From: Dethiosulfatarculus sandiegensis
GTDB taxonomy: Bacteria > Desulfobacterota > Desulfarculia > Desulfarculales > Desulfarculaceae
Direction: 5' to 3'
Length of the DNA: 58,136 bases
Assembly: GCF_000931935.2 (NCBI RefSeq)
Contig: NZ_AZAC01000044.1
Location: 1-58,136 of the forward strand
Positions 24,577 to 33,673 of the stretch are shown here, piece by piece. Position 1 is the stretch's first letter; every line of letters begins with the position of its first letter. Under the pieces are notes generated by a model that saw only the letters and a list, made by a program, of their open reading frames with translations, made no database searches and was not told where the DNA came from. The position numbers were made by a program, and so were the translations under genes.

Positions 24577-24624
24577 ATTTAGAGGCGTCCTTTTTTATTC
24601 TTAAAATTTATAAAACTATTATTT

Positions 24625-25101
24625 TCAGATTTCAATTATTTCACCTGAGATGGAATCTCCCAGTGTCAGCATGCCCACGGTTTTGGGGTGTCCTCTACCT
24701 CCTGCCGCAGATCCCGGGTTGAAATAAAGCAGGCCGTTTAGCAGATAATTGGTCGGTTTGTGGGAATGGCCGAAAACAATGGCATCCACATCATCGAATT
24801 CCCGGCGCACCCTTTCTTCCAAACCGTTAGGCGGTCCATAGCCATGGATCAGGCCGATCTGAAAACCCTCCAGCTTGAGCTCCCTTTTGGCAGGCAGGCT
24901 TTGGGCCGCTGCAAAACCGTCCATATTGCCCAAGACTGCGATCACCTGGGGGGCCTCCAACATGTCCAGGACGGAAAGCTCCGTAATGTCGCCTGCATGC
25001 AGTATCATCTGCACGTCTTTGAAATGTTCGGCCAGTTTTTTGGCCAAGTCCCGGTCATAGGAGCGAAGGTGGGTGTCTGAGATAACTCCAACGCGCATCA
25101 T
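24625..25101 (-). CDS. YfcE-type metallophosphoesterase
   Basis: About 158 residues. The start at ATG 25101 (or 25098) is chosen because the family begins MRVGVISDTHL and AAGGA precedes it; a longer in-frame ATG at 25188 adds an unrelated stretch. Metal-binding motifs are in order: ISDTH, HAGDI, LGNMDG, HGYGPP and FGHSHKP, the calcineurin-like two-metal site. YfcE/MJ0936 relatives hydrolyse phosphodiesters in vitro; the physiological substrate is unknown. It begins the run leading to the HIT, lapA and lapB genes. Confidence 0.85.
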   Translation of the reverse strand: MMRVGVISDTHLRSYDRDLAKKLAEHFKDVQMILHAGDITELSVLDMLEAPQVIAVLGNMDGFAAAQSLPAKRELKLEGFQIGLIHGYGPPNGLEERVRREFDDVDAIVFGHSHKPTNYLLNGLLYFNPGSAAGGRGHPKTVGMLTLGDSISGEIIEI

Positions 25102-25452
25102 GCTGACTGATCCTTTGGTTGTCGGCTTGCTTTTTAATTCCTCTGGGTCTAAACAAAGGGCCAATGCTCGAAACAGTCTAAACAGCATGCCTACAGGGAC
25201 TGTTATTCAAAGAGGAGAGAAAGCAAAGATAGAGCTTCTCACCTGGCCGAAATTGTCTTAAGCCGTATAAGGCCACTGTATGTTGGCCTAAAATAGCATA
25301 GTAACCTAACTGGCGGTTAAATCAACCTAAGTTTGGGCTCAAGCCTTCTGTTGAGGAGTATCGGCAAACTTGTTTGCCTGGCGGCTGTTTTTTTTGAAAC
25401 TGAATGCTCCGTTTTTGGGGGGAGAAAAGGGAGGGCGAAAAGACTCCTTTTT
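25102..25452. other. intergenic region upstream of the phosphodiesterase gene
   Basis: No gene supported. It contains an inverted repeat at 25363-25378 (GGCAAAC, TT, GTTTGCC) that could be an operator or part of a weak terminator for the UPF0280 gene. Confidence 0.4.
25363..25378. repeat. 16-nt inverted repeat GGCAAAC-TT-GTTTGCC
   Basis: Seven-base arms with a two-base centre, between the 3' end of the UPF0280 gene and the start of the yfcE-like gene. With so short a centre it suits a protein dimer site better than a hairpin. Confidence 0.4.
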
Positions 25453-26181
25453 CTATATCCGGACCAGTTCAATCTCTCCCCAGGCAGCCAGGTTCTCACC
25501 GGCTATCAAAAGAGCGCCCCTCACACCTTTTATTCCGGCCGCCCAGTTAAGAGCCGGTTTAAGGTCTTTTTTGTGTATGACCAGGTTTCCCATGGCCGTG
25601 GCAACCGCGTCGGCCAAGGCGGGGTCTTTGGCCAAGACGGTGGCTGCGTCAGTCTTACCCAGGGAAAGGGAATGCCCCACAGTCCCCGAACTGGTGGCCA
25701 GGCCGGTGGGCTGCAGGGCCCGGGGCAGGCTGAGCCCTATCTTGCCGCTCAAGGACGAATCTCCGGCCCACAAACCTATGGTCAGATCCTGATTTGAGGC
25801 TATGAACAGATCGCCTCCGTTTTCAACCACAACTTGAGGGGAGGCCTCAAGCAGATCCCTGCCCACGGCCTGGGCAATGGCGCCTGCCACTGCGGCCATG
25901 GGGCCTGTGCCCGCCTTTTGCCCGGCATTAAGCATTTGCTGCACTAAAAGGGGTGCATAGGGGTCCGGTGGAAGGGGAGTCAGAGCCTCGCCCCATTGGG
26001 GATTTTCTTCAAGGTATTTTTCCAGCACCCTGCGATGACGGCTGATCGACTGTACAGCCTGGGCGGTCAGGTCCTGATCAGCCAAAATCCACAGGTCGGT
26101 TTCCTTGACTCGGGCATTAAAAGAAGCCAAATGAGGGCAAAGGCAAGACCTGCGGTAGGTTCTTTCTTGATAAAAAGTCAT
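25453..26181 (-). CDS. UPF0280 family protein (ApbE-like fold)
   Basis: 242 residues from ATG 26181, where the sequence becomes MTFYQERTYRRSC like other family members; 44 further in-frame codons upstream look non-coding. Motifs GTGPMAAVAGAIAQAVGR, VVENGGDLFI and SSGTVGHSLSLGKTDAATVL resemble the FMN and metal region of ApbE flavin transferases, with which UPF0280 shares a fold. Conserved members occur in methanogens and deltaproteobacteria. The molecular role is not known. It is transcribed alone or with the genes downstream after a 351-nt gap. Confidence 0.75.
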   Translation of the reverse strand: MTFYQERTYRRSCLCPHLASFNARVKETDLWILADQDLTAQAVQSISRHRRVLEKYLEENPQWGEALTPLPPDPYAPLLVQQMLNAGQKAGTGPMAAVAGAIAQAVGRDLLEASPQVVVENGGDLFIASNQDLTIGLWAGDSSLSGKIGLSLPRALQPTGLATSSGTVGHSLSLGKTDAATVLAKDPALADAVATAMGNLVIHKKDLKPALNWAAGIKGVRGALLIAGENLAAWGEIELVRI

Positions 26182-26648
26182 TTTTTGGCTCGGATTCAGG
26201 TTAAGGTTAAGGCAAATATCGCGAGCATCGTGTAGATAAAACTTCCTTTGAATATAGCTTATGATAACCAAAAGACCTAAGCTTCCCAAGCTGCGGGTCC
26301 GGATTTCACCCAAGCTTTTTGGGCCATGTTTTTTAAGGCCGCCTTTTGTTTTGTTTTCAGCGATCCTATGAACTCCGGTGTTGCCCCATCCGTCGATTGC
26401 CTTGACTTAACCGAGCGTGAATTCTGATGGAGATGGCTGGAATTATGCCCTTTCCAGGGCTTTGCCCGTTTCCGGGGGAGGTCCCTTTGAAATGACTGTT
26501 CAGGGCAATCAAGGAAAAAATAGGGGTAACGCAGAGTGAATGCTTCAATATCGCAAAGAAAATTGAACTGATGACAAAAGATGCTTTTCTTGACTTGGAG
26601 TCCGCGATCAGCTAAGAAATAACTCGTTTAGCCTCGTTGGGAGGAACC
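26182..26648. other. divergent intergenic region between UPF0280 and WYL regulator genes
   Basis: No gene supported. A TTGACT at 26590-26595 with a poor -10 (TAAGAA near 26613) could be a weak promoter for the regulator. Nothing else stands out. Confidence 0.35.
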
Positions 26649-27290
26649 ATGAACAGCCGCCGGTTGGCAAGACTAATGAGGATCATATGCGATATCAAGG
26701 CCTATCCCCGGCGGACACCGGAGGAGATGTGCAAACGCCTTGATGTCTCCCGCCGGCAATTTTACAAAGACCGCGACACCCTGGCCGAGATGGGGTTTTC
26801 TTTTCATTACTCGCGCAGCGGCGAGGGGTTTGTTCTGGACAAGGAACTGACCTTCAGCGCCAAGGGCCTCAGCCTTACGGATCTGTTTTCCTTGATCCTG
26901 GCAGTGCGGGAGCTCACGCGCATGAATGATTTTTCCCTGGCCCTGGGAGCTATTAACGGCCTTAGAAATTTAGTGGAGGAACTCCCCGGCGAACTGAGGG
27001 AGCTTTTTTCCGAGGCCCTTGACCAACTGGTGGTTGCCGACGGCTTTTCATGCATACCCGAGATCATGTACACCTTGCAAGACGCCATAAAACAGGGACG
27101 CAGGGTGGCGGTGGAGATAAAAGGGGCGAATCCCTCTAACAGCCTTACCGTAGATCCCAAGCGTTTGTTCTTACGCGACGGAACCCTTTTTTTAGAGGCA
27201 GGGGGACTGGGCTCCGGCAAAACCGGTCTTTTGGCTTTGAGCCGGATCATAAAGGCGGTGCCAACGCCGTTTTTCTCTTCACCCGATTGA
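26649..27290 (+). CDS. HTH/WYL-type transcriptional regulator
   Basis: 213 residues from ATG 26649; GGGAGG just upstream favours this over the TTG at 26637. The N-terminal winged helix reads RRTPEEMCKRLDVSRRQFYK and DRDTLAEMGF, like DeoR/YafY regulators. The middle is helical. The C-terminal region (VAVEIKGAN, VDPKRLFLRDGTLFLEAGG) resembles a shortened WYL ligand domain. WYL proteins sense small molecules or nucleic acids. It sits directly before the thiolase genes on the same strand, so regulation of acyl-CoA metabolism is the likely job, by inference from place. Confidence 0.75.
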   Translation: MNSRRLARLMRIICDIKAYPRRTPEEMCKRLDVSRRQFYKDRDTLAEMGFSFHYSRSGEGFVLDKELTFSAKGLSLTDLFSLILAVRELTRMNDFSLALGAINGLRNLVEELPGELRELFSEALDQLVVADGFSCIPEIMYTLQDAIKQGRRVAVEIKGANPSNSLTVDPKRLFLRDGTLFLEAGGLGSGKTGLLALSRIIKAVPTPFFSSPD

Positions 27291-27391
27291 TTGTTTTTTA
27301 ACCGGACCTGTGGGAAGGGCGGGGAGCACCCCGTAAATGACAGGTCCATTCGCATTAATCAGCAGGTTTGAAACCTGGGAGGGTTATCTTA

Positions 27392-28570
27392 ATGTCTGAT
27401 GTAGTTATCGTCAGTGCTTGCCGCACGCCCGTGGGGGCTTTTCAGGGGGCTTTCTCCTCTTTGACCGCTCTTGACCTGGGCCAGACGGTGATTATCGAGG
27501 CCCTGAAAAGGGCCGGAATCGGCACCGGCGATGTGGATGAAGTCATTATGGGCAACGTTCTGCCCGCAGGATTGGGCCAGAACCCGGCCCGCCAGGCTTG
27601 CCTCAGGGCGGGCATGCCTTTTGAGATAGGCTGCACCACTGTCAACAAGGTCTGCGGCTCCGGTCTCAAGGCGGTGATGATGGGGGCTCAGGCCATTGCC
27701 ATGGGCGACGCCGAGGTGGTGGTGGCGGGCGGCATGGAGTCCATGACCAATGCACCCTATTTGATTCCCAAATTAAGGGACGGCCACCGCATGGGTAATG
27801 GCCAGTCCCTGGATTCCATGGTGTGCGATGGCCTTTGGGATCACATTAACGACTTCCATATGGGCATGAGCGCCGAGCTCTGCGCTGAAAAATACGGAGT
27901 GAGCCGCGAGGACCAGGACGCCTTTGCCGCCAATTCCTACGAATTATCCTATAACTCCTCAAATGAGGGAAAATTTGCCGAACAGATTGTGCCTGTATCC
28001 GTCCCTCAGCGCAAAGGCGATCCCGTGCTGGTGGAAAAAGACGAAGGCTTAAGGCTGACCACCCTGGAACAGCTGGCCAGGCTCAAGACGGTCTTTAAAA
28101 AGGACGGCACAGTAACCGCGGGTAATGCCAGTACATTGAACGACGGGGCCGCGGCTGTGGTCTTGATGAGCGCGGCCAAGGCCAAGGATATGGGTGTAAA
28201 ACCCATGGTCAAAGTCGGCGCCCAGGGCGCTGCCGGGCTGGATCCCAAATATGTGCTGGTCGCCCCCATGCTCTCCATTCCCAAGGTCTGCAAAAAGCAG
28301 GGCCTGGAACCCAAGGATATTGAATTACACGAACTAAACGAGGCGTTTTCCGCCTCCTCCCTGGCGGTGCAGCGTCAGTTGGACCTGGACCCTGCCAAGA
28401 TCAACATCTATGGCGGCAGTGTGGCCATTGGGCATCCCATCGGCGCCAGCGGCGGCAGGGTGCTCACCACGCTGATCTATGCCATGAAAGACACCGGCGC
28501 CGCAACCGGCATGGCCAGTCTGTGCCTGGGCGGCGGTGAGAGTGTTTCTCTGATCGTGGAAAATATGTAA
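27392..28570 (+). CDS. acetyl-CoA C-acyltransferase (thiolase) 1
   Basis: 392 residues from ATG 27392, preceded by GGGAGG. TTVNKVCGSGLKAVMMG holds the acyl-accepting Cys88. GGSVAIGHPIGASGGR holds the active His, and ASLCLGGGESVSL the second catalytic Cys. Full-length type II thiolase. It cleaves 3-ketoacyl-CoA with CoA, or condenses acetyl-CoA, in the cytoplasm. It is followed after 92 nt by a close paralogue, pointing to a tandem duplication. Neighbouring hydratase and dehydrogenase genes support a role in beta-oxidation or branched or aromatic acid breakdown. Confidence 0.9.
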   Translation: MSDVVIVSACRTPVGAFQGAFSSLTALDLGQTVIIEALKRAGIGTGDVDEVIMGNVLPAGLGQNPARQACLRAGMPFEIGCTTVNKVCGSGLKAVMMGAQAIAMGDAEVVVAGGMESMTNAPYLIPKLRDGHRMGNGQSLDSMVCDGLWDHINDFHMGMSAELCAEKYGVSREDQDAFAANSYELSYNSSNEGKFAEQIVPVSVPQRKGDPVLVEKDEGLRLTTLEQLARLKTVFKKDGTVTAGNASTLNDGAAAVVLMSAAKAKDMGVKPMVKVGAQGAAGLDPKYVLVAPMLSIPKVCKKQGLEPKDIELHELNEAFSASSLAVQRQLDLDPAKINIYGGSVAIGHPIGASGGRVLTTLIYAMKDTGAATGMASLCLGGGESVSLIVENM

Positions 28571-28662
28571 TAAGGCCGTTTCCAAAGGCGGCGCTTGATC
28601 GCGCCTGCCTTGGAAAAGGCTAAATTGGGTTCAATAGTGGAACAGTCTTGAAGGAGAAGGCA

Positions 28663-29844
28663 ATGCTCAAGGATGTGGTGATTTGCAGTGCGGTCCGTTC
28701 GGCGGTAGGCCGTTTCGGCGGTATGTACAAGGGGGTCTCTGCGGTTCAACTAGGCGTGACAGCCGTCAAGGAAGCCATGGAGCGGGCCGGTGTCAAGCCC
28801 GAACAGGTTGATGAAGTGATCATGGGCAATGTGCTCGGTGCGGGCCTGGGCCAGAACGTGGCCCGTCAGATTGAGATTCATGCAGGAATCCCGGCCGAGA
28901 AAAACGCCTTTACCGTGAACAAGGTCTGCGCATCCGGCCTAAAAAGCGTCATGCTGGCCGCCCAGGCTGTCATGTGCGGTGATGCCGAGATCGTGGTGGC
29001 AGGCGGCACCGAGAACATGACCGATGCGCCTTATCTGCTGAACGGCTCCCGCTGGGGCCAGCGCATGGGCAACGGTTCTTTGGTGGATTCCATGATCCAT
29101 GACGGCCTGTGGGATATTTTCAATAATTATCATATGGGCATCACCGCCGAGAACGTGGCCGAAAAATTCGGTTTGACCAGGGAAGAACAGGATGAACTGG
29201 CCCTGGTTAGCCAGAATCGGGCCGAGGCCGCCATTAAAAGCGGCAGGTTCAAAGACGAGATCGTGCCGGTTGTGGTGCCTCAGCGCAAGGGCGATCCCAA
29301 GGTCTGCGATACTGACGAGCATCCCAGATTCGGCACTACCATGGAGGCTCTGACCAAGGTGCCGCCCGCCTTTAAAAAGGGCGGAACCGTCACCGCCGGA
29401 AACGCAAGCGGCATCAACGACGGAGCCGCGGCCATGGTTGTCACCAGTCGGGAAAAGGCCGAAGAACTGGGGCTGCCGGTGGTGGCCTCGATCAAGGGCT
29501 ATGGCTGGGGAGGAGTCGACCCCTCTGTTATGGGCCTGGGTCCCATCTACGCCACCAGGGCGGCGATGAAAAAGACCGGCTGCGAGGTGGAAGACTTTGA
29601 TCTGGTGGAGGCGAACGAGGCCTTTGCCTCCCAGGCCCTGGCCGTGATCAAGGAACTGGGGCTTAACACTGATATCGTAAATGTAAACGGCGGGGCCGTT
29701 GCCCTGGGCCACCCCATCGGCGCTTCCGGCGGCCGCATTCTGGTCACCCTTTTGCACGAGATGCAAAAGAGGGACGCCAAGTTGGGACTGGCCACCCTGT
29801 GCATCGGCGGCGGCCAGGGCGCTGCCATGATCGTGGAAAGATAA
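28663..29844 (+). CDS. acetyl-CoA C-acyltransferase (thiolase) 2
   Basis: 393 residues from ATG 28663, with AAGGAG upstream; an in-frame TTG at 28648 overlaps the binding site and is less likely. FTVNKVCASGLKSVML contains Cys89, GGAVALGHPIGASGGR the His and ATLCIGGGQGAAM the second Cys. It is clearly paralogous to the preceding thiolase (shared EVIMGNVL, MGNG, SMIHDGLW-type segments) but has diverged widely, so different chain length or substrate is likely. A strong 15-bp hairpin follows. Confidence 0.9.
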   Translation: MLKDVVICSAVRSAVGRFGGMYKGVSAVQLGVTAVKEAMERAGVKPEQVDEVIMGNVLGAGLGQNVARQIEIHAGIPAEKNAFTVNKVCASGLKSVMLAAQAVMCGDAEIVVAGGTENMTDAPYLLNGSRWGQRMGNGSLVDSMIHDGLWDIFNNYHMGITAENVAEKFGLTREEQDELALVSQNRAEAAIKSGRFKDEIVPVVVPQRKGDPKVCDTDEHPRFGTTMEALTKVPPAFKKGGTVTAGNASGINDGAAAMVVTSREKAEELGLPVVASIKGYGWGGVDPSVMGLGPIYATRAAMKKTGCEVEDFDLVEANEAFASQALAVIKELGLNTDIVNVNGGAVALGHPIGASGGRILVTLLHEMQKRDAKLGLATLCIGGGQGAAMIVER

Positions 29845-29851
29845 GTAAACA

Positions 29852-29888
29852 GCAGAAAGGGCCGGAGGGGTTCTCCGGCCCTTTCTGC
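29852..29888 (+). terminator. strong hairpin after thiolase 2
   Basis: A 15-bp perfect stem (GCAGAAAGGGCCGGA with TCCGGCCCTTTCTGC) with a 7-nt loop, starting 8 nt after the stop. No U-tract follows, so it may act as an mRNA 3'-end stabiliser or attenuator rather than a full terminator. Confidence 0.6.
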
Positions 29889-30065
29889 CCCAAGTAGTCT
29901 TAGAAATATTATTTCAATTCCCCGTAGAGCCGGGACCGGCGGGCTGTTTCAGATTGAATCCTTGGATCAAAAAGGGATAAGGCCAAAGGGCCTGCGACCT
30001 TTATGCTGTTTTAAGTATGCTGTTCTTGGACTAGCCGGTCGGCAAAAGGGAACAAAGGGAAAAAA

Positions 30066-30851
30066 ATGGCTTACGAGACCATACTGTACGAAGTGGAAAG
30101 CCAGGTGGCCACCCTGACCATAAACCGCCCCAAGGCCTTGAATGCCTTGAGCCCCCAGGTTCTGGATGAGGTCAGCCGTGCCATCGACGAGGCGGCGGCG
30201 GATAAAAGCGTGCGGGTGATGATTTTAACCGGCGCGGGCAAGGCCTTTGTGGCCGGCGCCGATATTGCCGTGATGTCCACCATGAGCCCCCTGGAGGCCA
30301 GGCGTTTCGCCAGAAAGGGCCAGGAAGTCCTTTTTATGCTGGAACGTTTGGAAAAACCGGTCATAGCCGCGGTTAACGGCTTTGCCCTGGGCGGCGGCTG
30401 CGAGATTTCCATGGCCTGTGATTTTATCTGGGCCAGTGAAAAGGCCAAGTTCGGCCAGCCTGAGGTCAACCTGGGAGTGATGCCGGGCTTTGGCGGCACC
30501 CAGCGTTTAAGCCGTCTGGTGGGCAAGAATTGGGCCAAGGAACTCTGCCTGACCGGTGGGATGATTTCAGCGGATCAGGCCAAGGAGATAGGCCTGGTGA
30601 ACCGGGTTTTCCCCGCCGATGAGTTCATGTCCGAAGTCAATAAGATGGCTCAGGAAATGGCAGGCAAGGGCAGGGTTGCCCTGCGCGGCATCAAGAACAT
30701 GGTCGACGAAGGCTACGATCTGCCTCTGGAAAGGGCGCTTTCCATGGAAGCCGAGGCCTTTGCCACCTGCTTTGCCTCCAATGATCAAAAAGAAGGCATG
30801 AGTGCGTTTTTGGAGAAACGAAAACCCAAATTCCGCACCAACTTCAGATAA
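30066..30851 (+). CDS. enoyl-CoA hydratase (crotonase family)
   Basis: 261 residues, usual for the family. GKAFVAGADI and GFALGGGCEIS form the oxyanion hole. Both catalytic glutamates of true hydratases are present (E113 in GGCE and E133 in GQPEVNLG), which supports hydration of 2-enoyl-CoA over the many other crotonase activities. PGFGGTQRLSRLVG is the classic signature. It acts in the cytoplasm between the acyl-CoA dehydrogenase and thiolase steps. A purine-rich AAGGGA precedes the ATG. Confidence 0.9.
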   Translation: MAYETILYEVESQVATLTINRPKALNALSPQVLDEVSRAIDEAAADKSVRVMILTGAGKAFVAGADIAVMSTMSPLEARRFARKGQEVLFMLERLEKPVIAAVNGFALGGGCEISMACDFIWASEKAKFGQPEVNLGVMPGFGGTQRLSRLVGKNWAKELCLTGGMISADQAKEIGLVNRVFPADEFMSEVNKMAQEMAGKGRVALRGIKNMVDEGYDLPLERALSMEAEAFATCFASNDQKEGMSAFLEKRKPKFRTNFR

Positions 30852-30873
30852 CGAGTTATTCGCTTTTTTGATC

Positions 30874-30916
30874 AAACCCCGCTCGGCTAAATGATTTTGG
30901 CAGAGCGGGGTTTTTT
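30874..30916 (+). terminator. rho-independent terminator after enoyl-CoA hydratase
   Basis: An 11-bp stem (AAACCCCGCTC at 30874-30884 with GAGCGGGGTTT at 30903-30913) runs into a TTTTTT tract. Confidence 0.85.
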
Positions 30917-31247
30917 ATGCCTGCCCCTAAGAGTCGTCTCTTGGCCTGGGAAATGCCTTCTAGCCTGCCCAACTTTTTTCATTTTTATTACACCCTATGA
31001 CAACAGGCTTGCCTTGCGCCTGTTTTTCGCTGAAACCCGGCTTTTAATTCTGTCTGATTGATAATGCCTCTACTAACCGACCTGCCTTTTATATACGATT
31101 TATGTTATGAAGAATCTGGAGTCTGTTAAATAAATGGGATTGCCGCGTATGGCTTGATATGCGGTCCTGATTTTGGCCTTCAGGAGAGATCGTGCCGCTT
31201 TACGTATCACTCCAGTGTGTTGGCCAAACATTTTAAGTGAGGTGGAT
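30917..31247. other. intergenic region upstream of acyl-CoA dehydrogenase 1
   Basis: No gene, repeat or clear promoter was recognised. An in-frame extension of the dehydrogenase reading frame to 31173 exists but is not supported by a binding site. Confidence 0.35.
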
Positions 31248-32396
31248 ATGAATTTTGCGCTCACTGAAGAACAGCAGATGGTCAAGGATACAGCCGCCCG
31301 TTTTGCTGATGAGGTTTTGAAACCAAAGGCGGCTGAATTTGACGCCAGCCATGAACACCCGGCCGAGGCTTGCCAGGCCCTGGGTGAACTGGGGTTTATG
31401 GGGATTGCCGTCTCGGATGAATTCGGCGGGGCGGGCATGGATTATGTGAGCTATGTCCTGGCCCTTAGTGAAGTGAGCAGGGGTGACGCCTCGGTTGGGG
31501 TGATCATGAGCGTCTGCAACTCGCTTTACTGCTTTCCTGTGGCAACCTTTGGCACCGAGGAGCAGAAAAAGGCCTTTCTCACACCTGTGGCCAGCGGCCG
31601 GAAAATAGGCTGTTACGGCCTTACCGAGGCAGGCGCGGGGTCAGACCCGGCGGGCATGCGCACCACTGCCAAATTGGACGGCAACGAATGGGTGATTAAC
31701 GGGGAAAAGAAGTTTATCACCAATGGCAACGTCTCCACCTATGCGGTGATTGCCGCGGTAACGGACAAGGAGGCCGGTTCCAAGGGAATCAGCAGCTTTA
31801 TTGTGGACCTGGAGAACACCAAGGGCTTTTCCGTGGGCCGCTTGGAAGAAAAAATGGGGATCAACGCCTCAGGCACCGCGGAGCTGGTGTTTGAAGACGC
31901 GCGCATTCCCAAGGACAACCTTTTGGGTGAGCCCGGAGCCGGACTGCGCCAGATGCTGACCACCCTGGACAGCGGGCGCATCGGCATCGGCTCCCAGGCC
32001 CTGGGCATTGGCCGGGCGGTATTGGAAGACGCCCTGGACTATATCCCCACCAGGGAGCAGTTTGGCCGGTCCATCGGTAAATTTCAGGCTATTCAGTGGA
32101 AGGTGGCCGATATTGCCACTGCCCTGGATGCGGCTGAGCTTCTTTTGCTCAAGGCCGCCTGGATGGAAGACCAGCACGCGCACTTTGAAAAAGAGGCGGC
32201 CATGGCCAAAATGTACGCCTCTGACACGGCCATGCAGGCCGCTGTGGAAGGCGTTCAGATTTTGGGCGGGTATGGCTATACCAAAGAATATCCCATGGAA
32301 CGTCATATGCGCGATGCCAAGATCACCCAGATCTATGAAGGCACCAATGAAATCATGCGCCTGGTCATAGCCAGAAACCTTTTGAAAATGAGATAG
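31248..32396 (+). CDS. acyl-CoA dehydrogenase 1 (short-chain type)
   Basis: 382 residues from ATG 31248, preceded by GAGGTGG; the frame opens further upstream but the family start MNFALTEEQQMVKD is here. CYGLTEAGAGSDPAGM and WVINGEKKFITNG bind FAD and substrate, and IYEGTNEIMR carries the catalytic base Glu364. QILGGYGYTKEYPMER is typical of butyryl-CoA-type members. It oxidises acyl-CoA to 2-enoyl-CoA and passes electrons to an ETF that is not in this window. It stands as its own unit with a terminator. Confidence 0.9.
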   Translation: MNFALTEEQQMVKDTAARFADEVLKPKAAEFDASHEHPAEACQALGELGFMGIAVSDEFGGAGMDYVSYVLALSEVSRGDASVGVIMSVCNSLYCFPVATFGTEEQKKAFLTPVASGRKIGCYGLTEAGAGSDPAGMRTTAKLDGNEWVINGEKKFITNGNVSTYAVIAAVTDKEAGSKGISSFIVDLENTKGFSVGRLEEKMGINASGTAELVFEDARIPKDNLLGEPGAGLRQMLTTLDSGRIGIGSQALGIGRAVLEDALDYIPTREQFGRSIGKFQAIQWKVADIATALDAAELLLLKAAWMEDQHAHFEKEAAMAKMYASDTAMQAAVEGVQILGGYGYTKEYPMERHMRDAKITQIYEGTNEIMRLVIARNLLKMR

Positions 32397-32409
32397 GTTA
32401 AGCCGTATT

Positions 32410-32452
32410 AAAGGGCCGGTTAAGCTATTTTGGGGTTTGACCGGCCTTTTTT
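32410..32452 (+). terminator. rho-independent terminator after acyl-CoA dehydrogenase 1
   Basis: GGCCGGTTAA pairs with TTGACCGGCC (one G-U pair), and a TTTTTT tract follows. Confidence 0.75.
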
Positions 32453-32627
32453 ATACAAACGCAGGAAGGCAAAGGACAGCCGGACAATTCAAAAAAATCC
32501 CGCCTTCAGACGATCAAGCCCGATTGACTTTTTACGGTCGGCCTGTCAGAACAAATCCATAAGGCTGATCTCGGCCTTTTAAAAAATATTACGGAAACTG
32601 ATCCTTTAAAAAGGCGGTTCGCTTTTT

Positions 32628-33593
32628 ATGGATATTTTAAAGACAGCGGAATTAATAGAAAAAGGAGACCTGCGTCATTCTGCCAGGGTAATGCGCAGCT
32701 TAGATGACGGCGATCCCGAGGCCTTGGAAGTGCTGAAGGTCCTATACCCCAATACAGGCCGCGCCTGGGTTTTGGGCATTACCGGATCACCGGGAGTCGG
32801 CAAATCCACCCTTACCGATGTTTTGGTGACCCGTTTTCGTGAACAGGGCAAGACCGTGGGAGTGGTGGCGGTGGACCCCACCAGCCCTTTTACCGGCGGG
32901 GCCATTTTGGGGGATCGCATTCGCATGCAGCGCCATGCCACTGATGACGGGGTGTTTATCCGTTCTTTAGCCACCAGGGGGCATTTTGGCGGCCTCACCG
33001 CCTCCACCAGGGGGGTGGTGACAGTCATGGACGCCATGGGCAAGGATGTGATCCTGGTGGAGACTGTGGGCGTGGGACAGGATGAGGTGGATGTGGCCAA
33101 GATGGCGGACACCACCCTGATTGTCACCGTGCCGGGCATGGGTGACGATATACAGGCCATAAAGGCCGGCATCCTGGAAGTAGGCGATATCTTTGTGGTG
33201 AATAAGATGGACCGTCCCGGAGGCGAGGCCACTTTGAGCCAGCTTGAGAATATGCTGATGATGGAGCGCGAAGGCACCCGCTGCCCCGGCTGGAACCCGC
33301 CGGTGGTGCCGGTTTCAGCCGCAAATAACCAGGGCCTGGATGATTTATTGGAGGCCATTAAAGGTCATTATGATCTTTTACATGAGAACAAAGCCCAGCT
33401 CATGAACCAGCGCCGCAGGGAAAGGGCCAAGATGGAGCTGATGGACCTGATCCAGACCAGGGCCAAACAGGTCATCTTGAAGCGGCTGGAGGCCGGGCAC
33501 CGGCTGGAAGACCTGGCCTTGAGTATTGCCAAGGGCGAAAAAGATCCCTATTCAGTCTGCCAGGAGGTGATAGAAGCGGCTTTTTCCGATTAA
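32628..33593 (+). CDS. meaB: methylmalonyl-CoA mutase-associated GTPase MeaB
   Basis: 321 residues. GITGSPGVGKSTL is the Walker A loop (53-60 region), VVAVDPTSPFTGGAILGDR and HATDDGVFIRS form the switch-type region, VETVGVGQDEVDV is the G3 area and NKMDRPGG the G4. The length and the C-terminal helical dimerisation arm match MeaB/ArgK. MeaB guards adenosylcobalamin loading of methylmalonyl-CoA mutase or related mutases. No mutase subunit is visible here, so the partner is encoded elsewhere. The context fits propionyl-CoA and branched-chain acid oxidation. Confidence 0.92.
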   Translation: MDILKTAELIEKGDLRHSARVMRSLDDGDPEALEVLKVLYPNTGRAWVLGITGSPGVGKSTLTDVLVTRFREQGKTVGVVAVDPTSPFTGGAILGDRIRMQRHATDDGVFIRSLATRGHFGGLTASTRGVVTVMDAMGKDVILVETVGVGQDEVDVAKMADTTLIVTVPGMGDDIQAIKAGILEVGDIFVVNKMDRPGGEATLSQLENMLMMEREGTRCPGWNPPVVPVSAANNQGLDDLLEAIKGHYDLLHENKAQLMNQRRRERAKMELMDLIQTRAKQVILKRLEAGHRLEDLALSIAKGEKDPYSVCQEVIEAAFSD

Positions 33594-33621
33594 TCCCTGC
33601 TATCTATAGTTCATTTTAAGA

Positions 33622-33647
33622 CCCGGCCTTGTCAAAAAAAGGCCGGG
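33622..33647 (+). terminator. hairpin after meaB, probable terminator
   Basis: A 9-bp stem CCCGGCCTT with AAGGCCGGG, 28 nt after the stop codon. The U-tract is missing, so efficiency is doubtful. Confidence 0.5.
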
Positions 33648-33673
33648 CTGCTATATTCTGGCCACGCCAAGTT

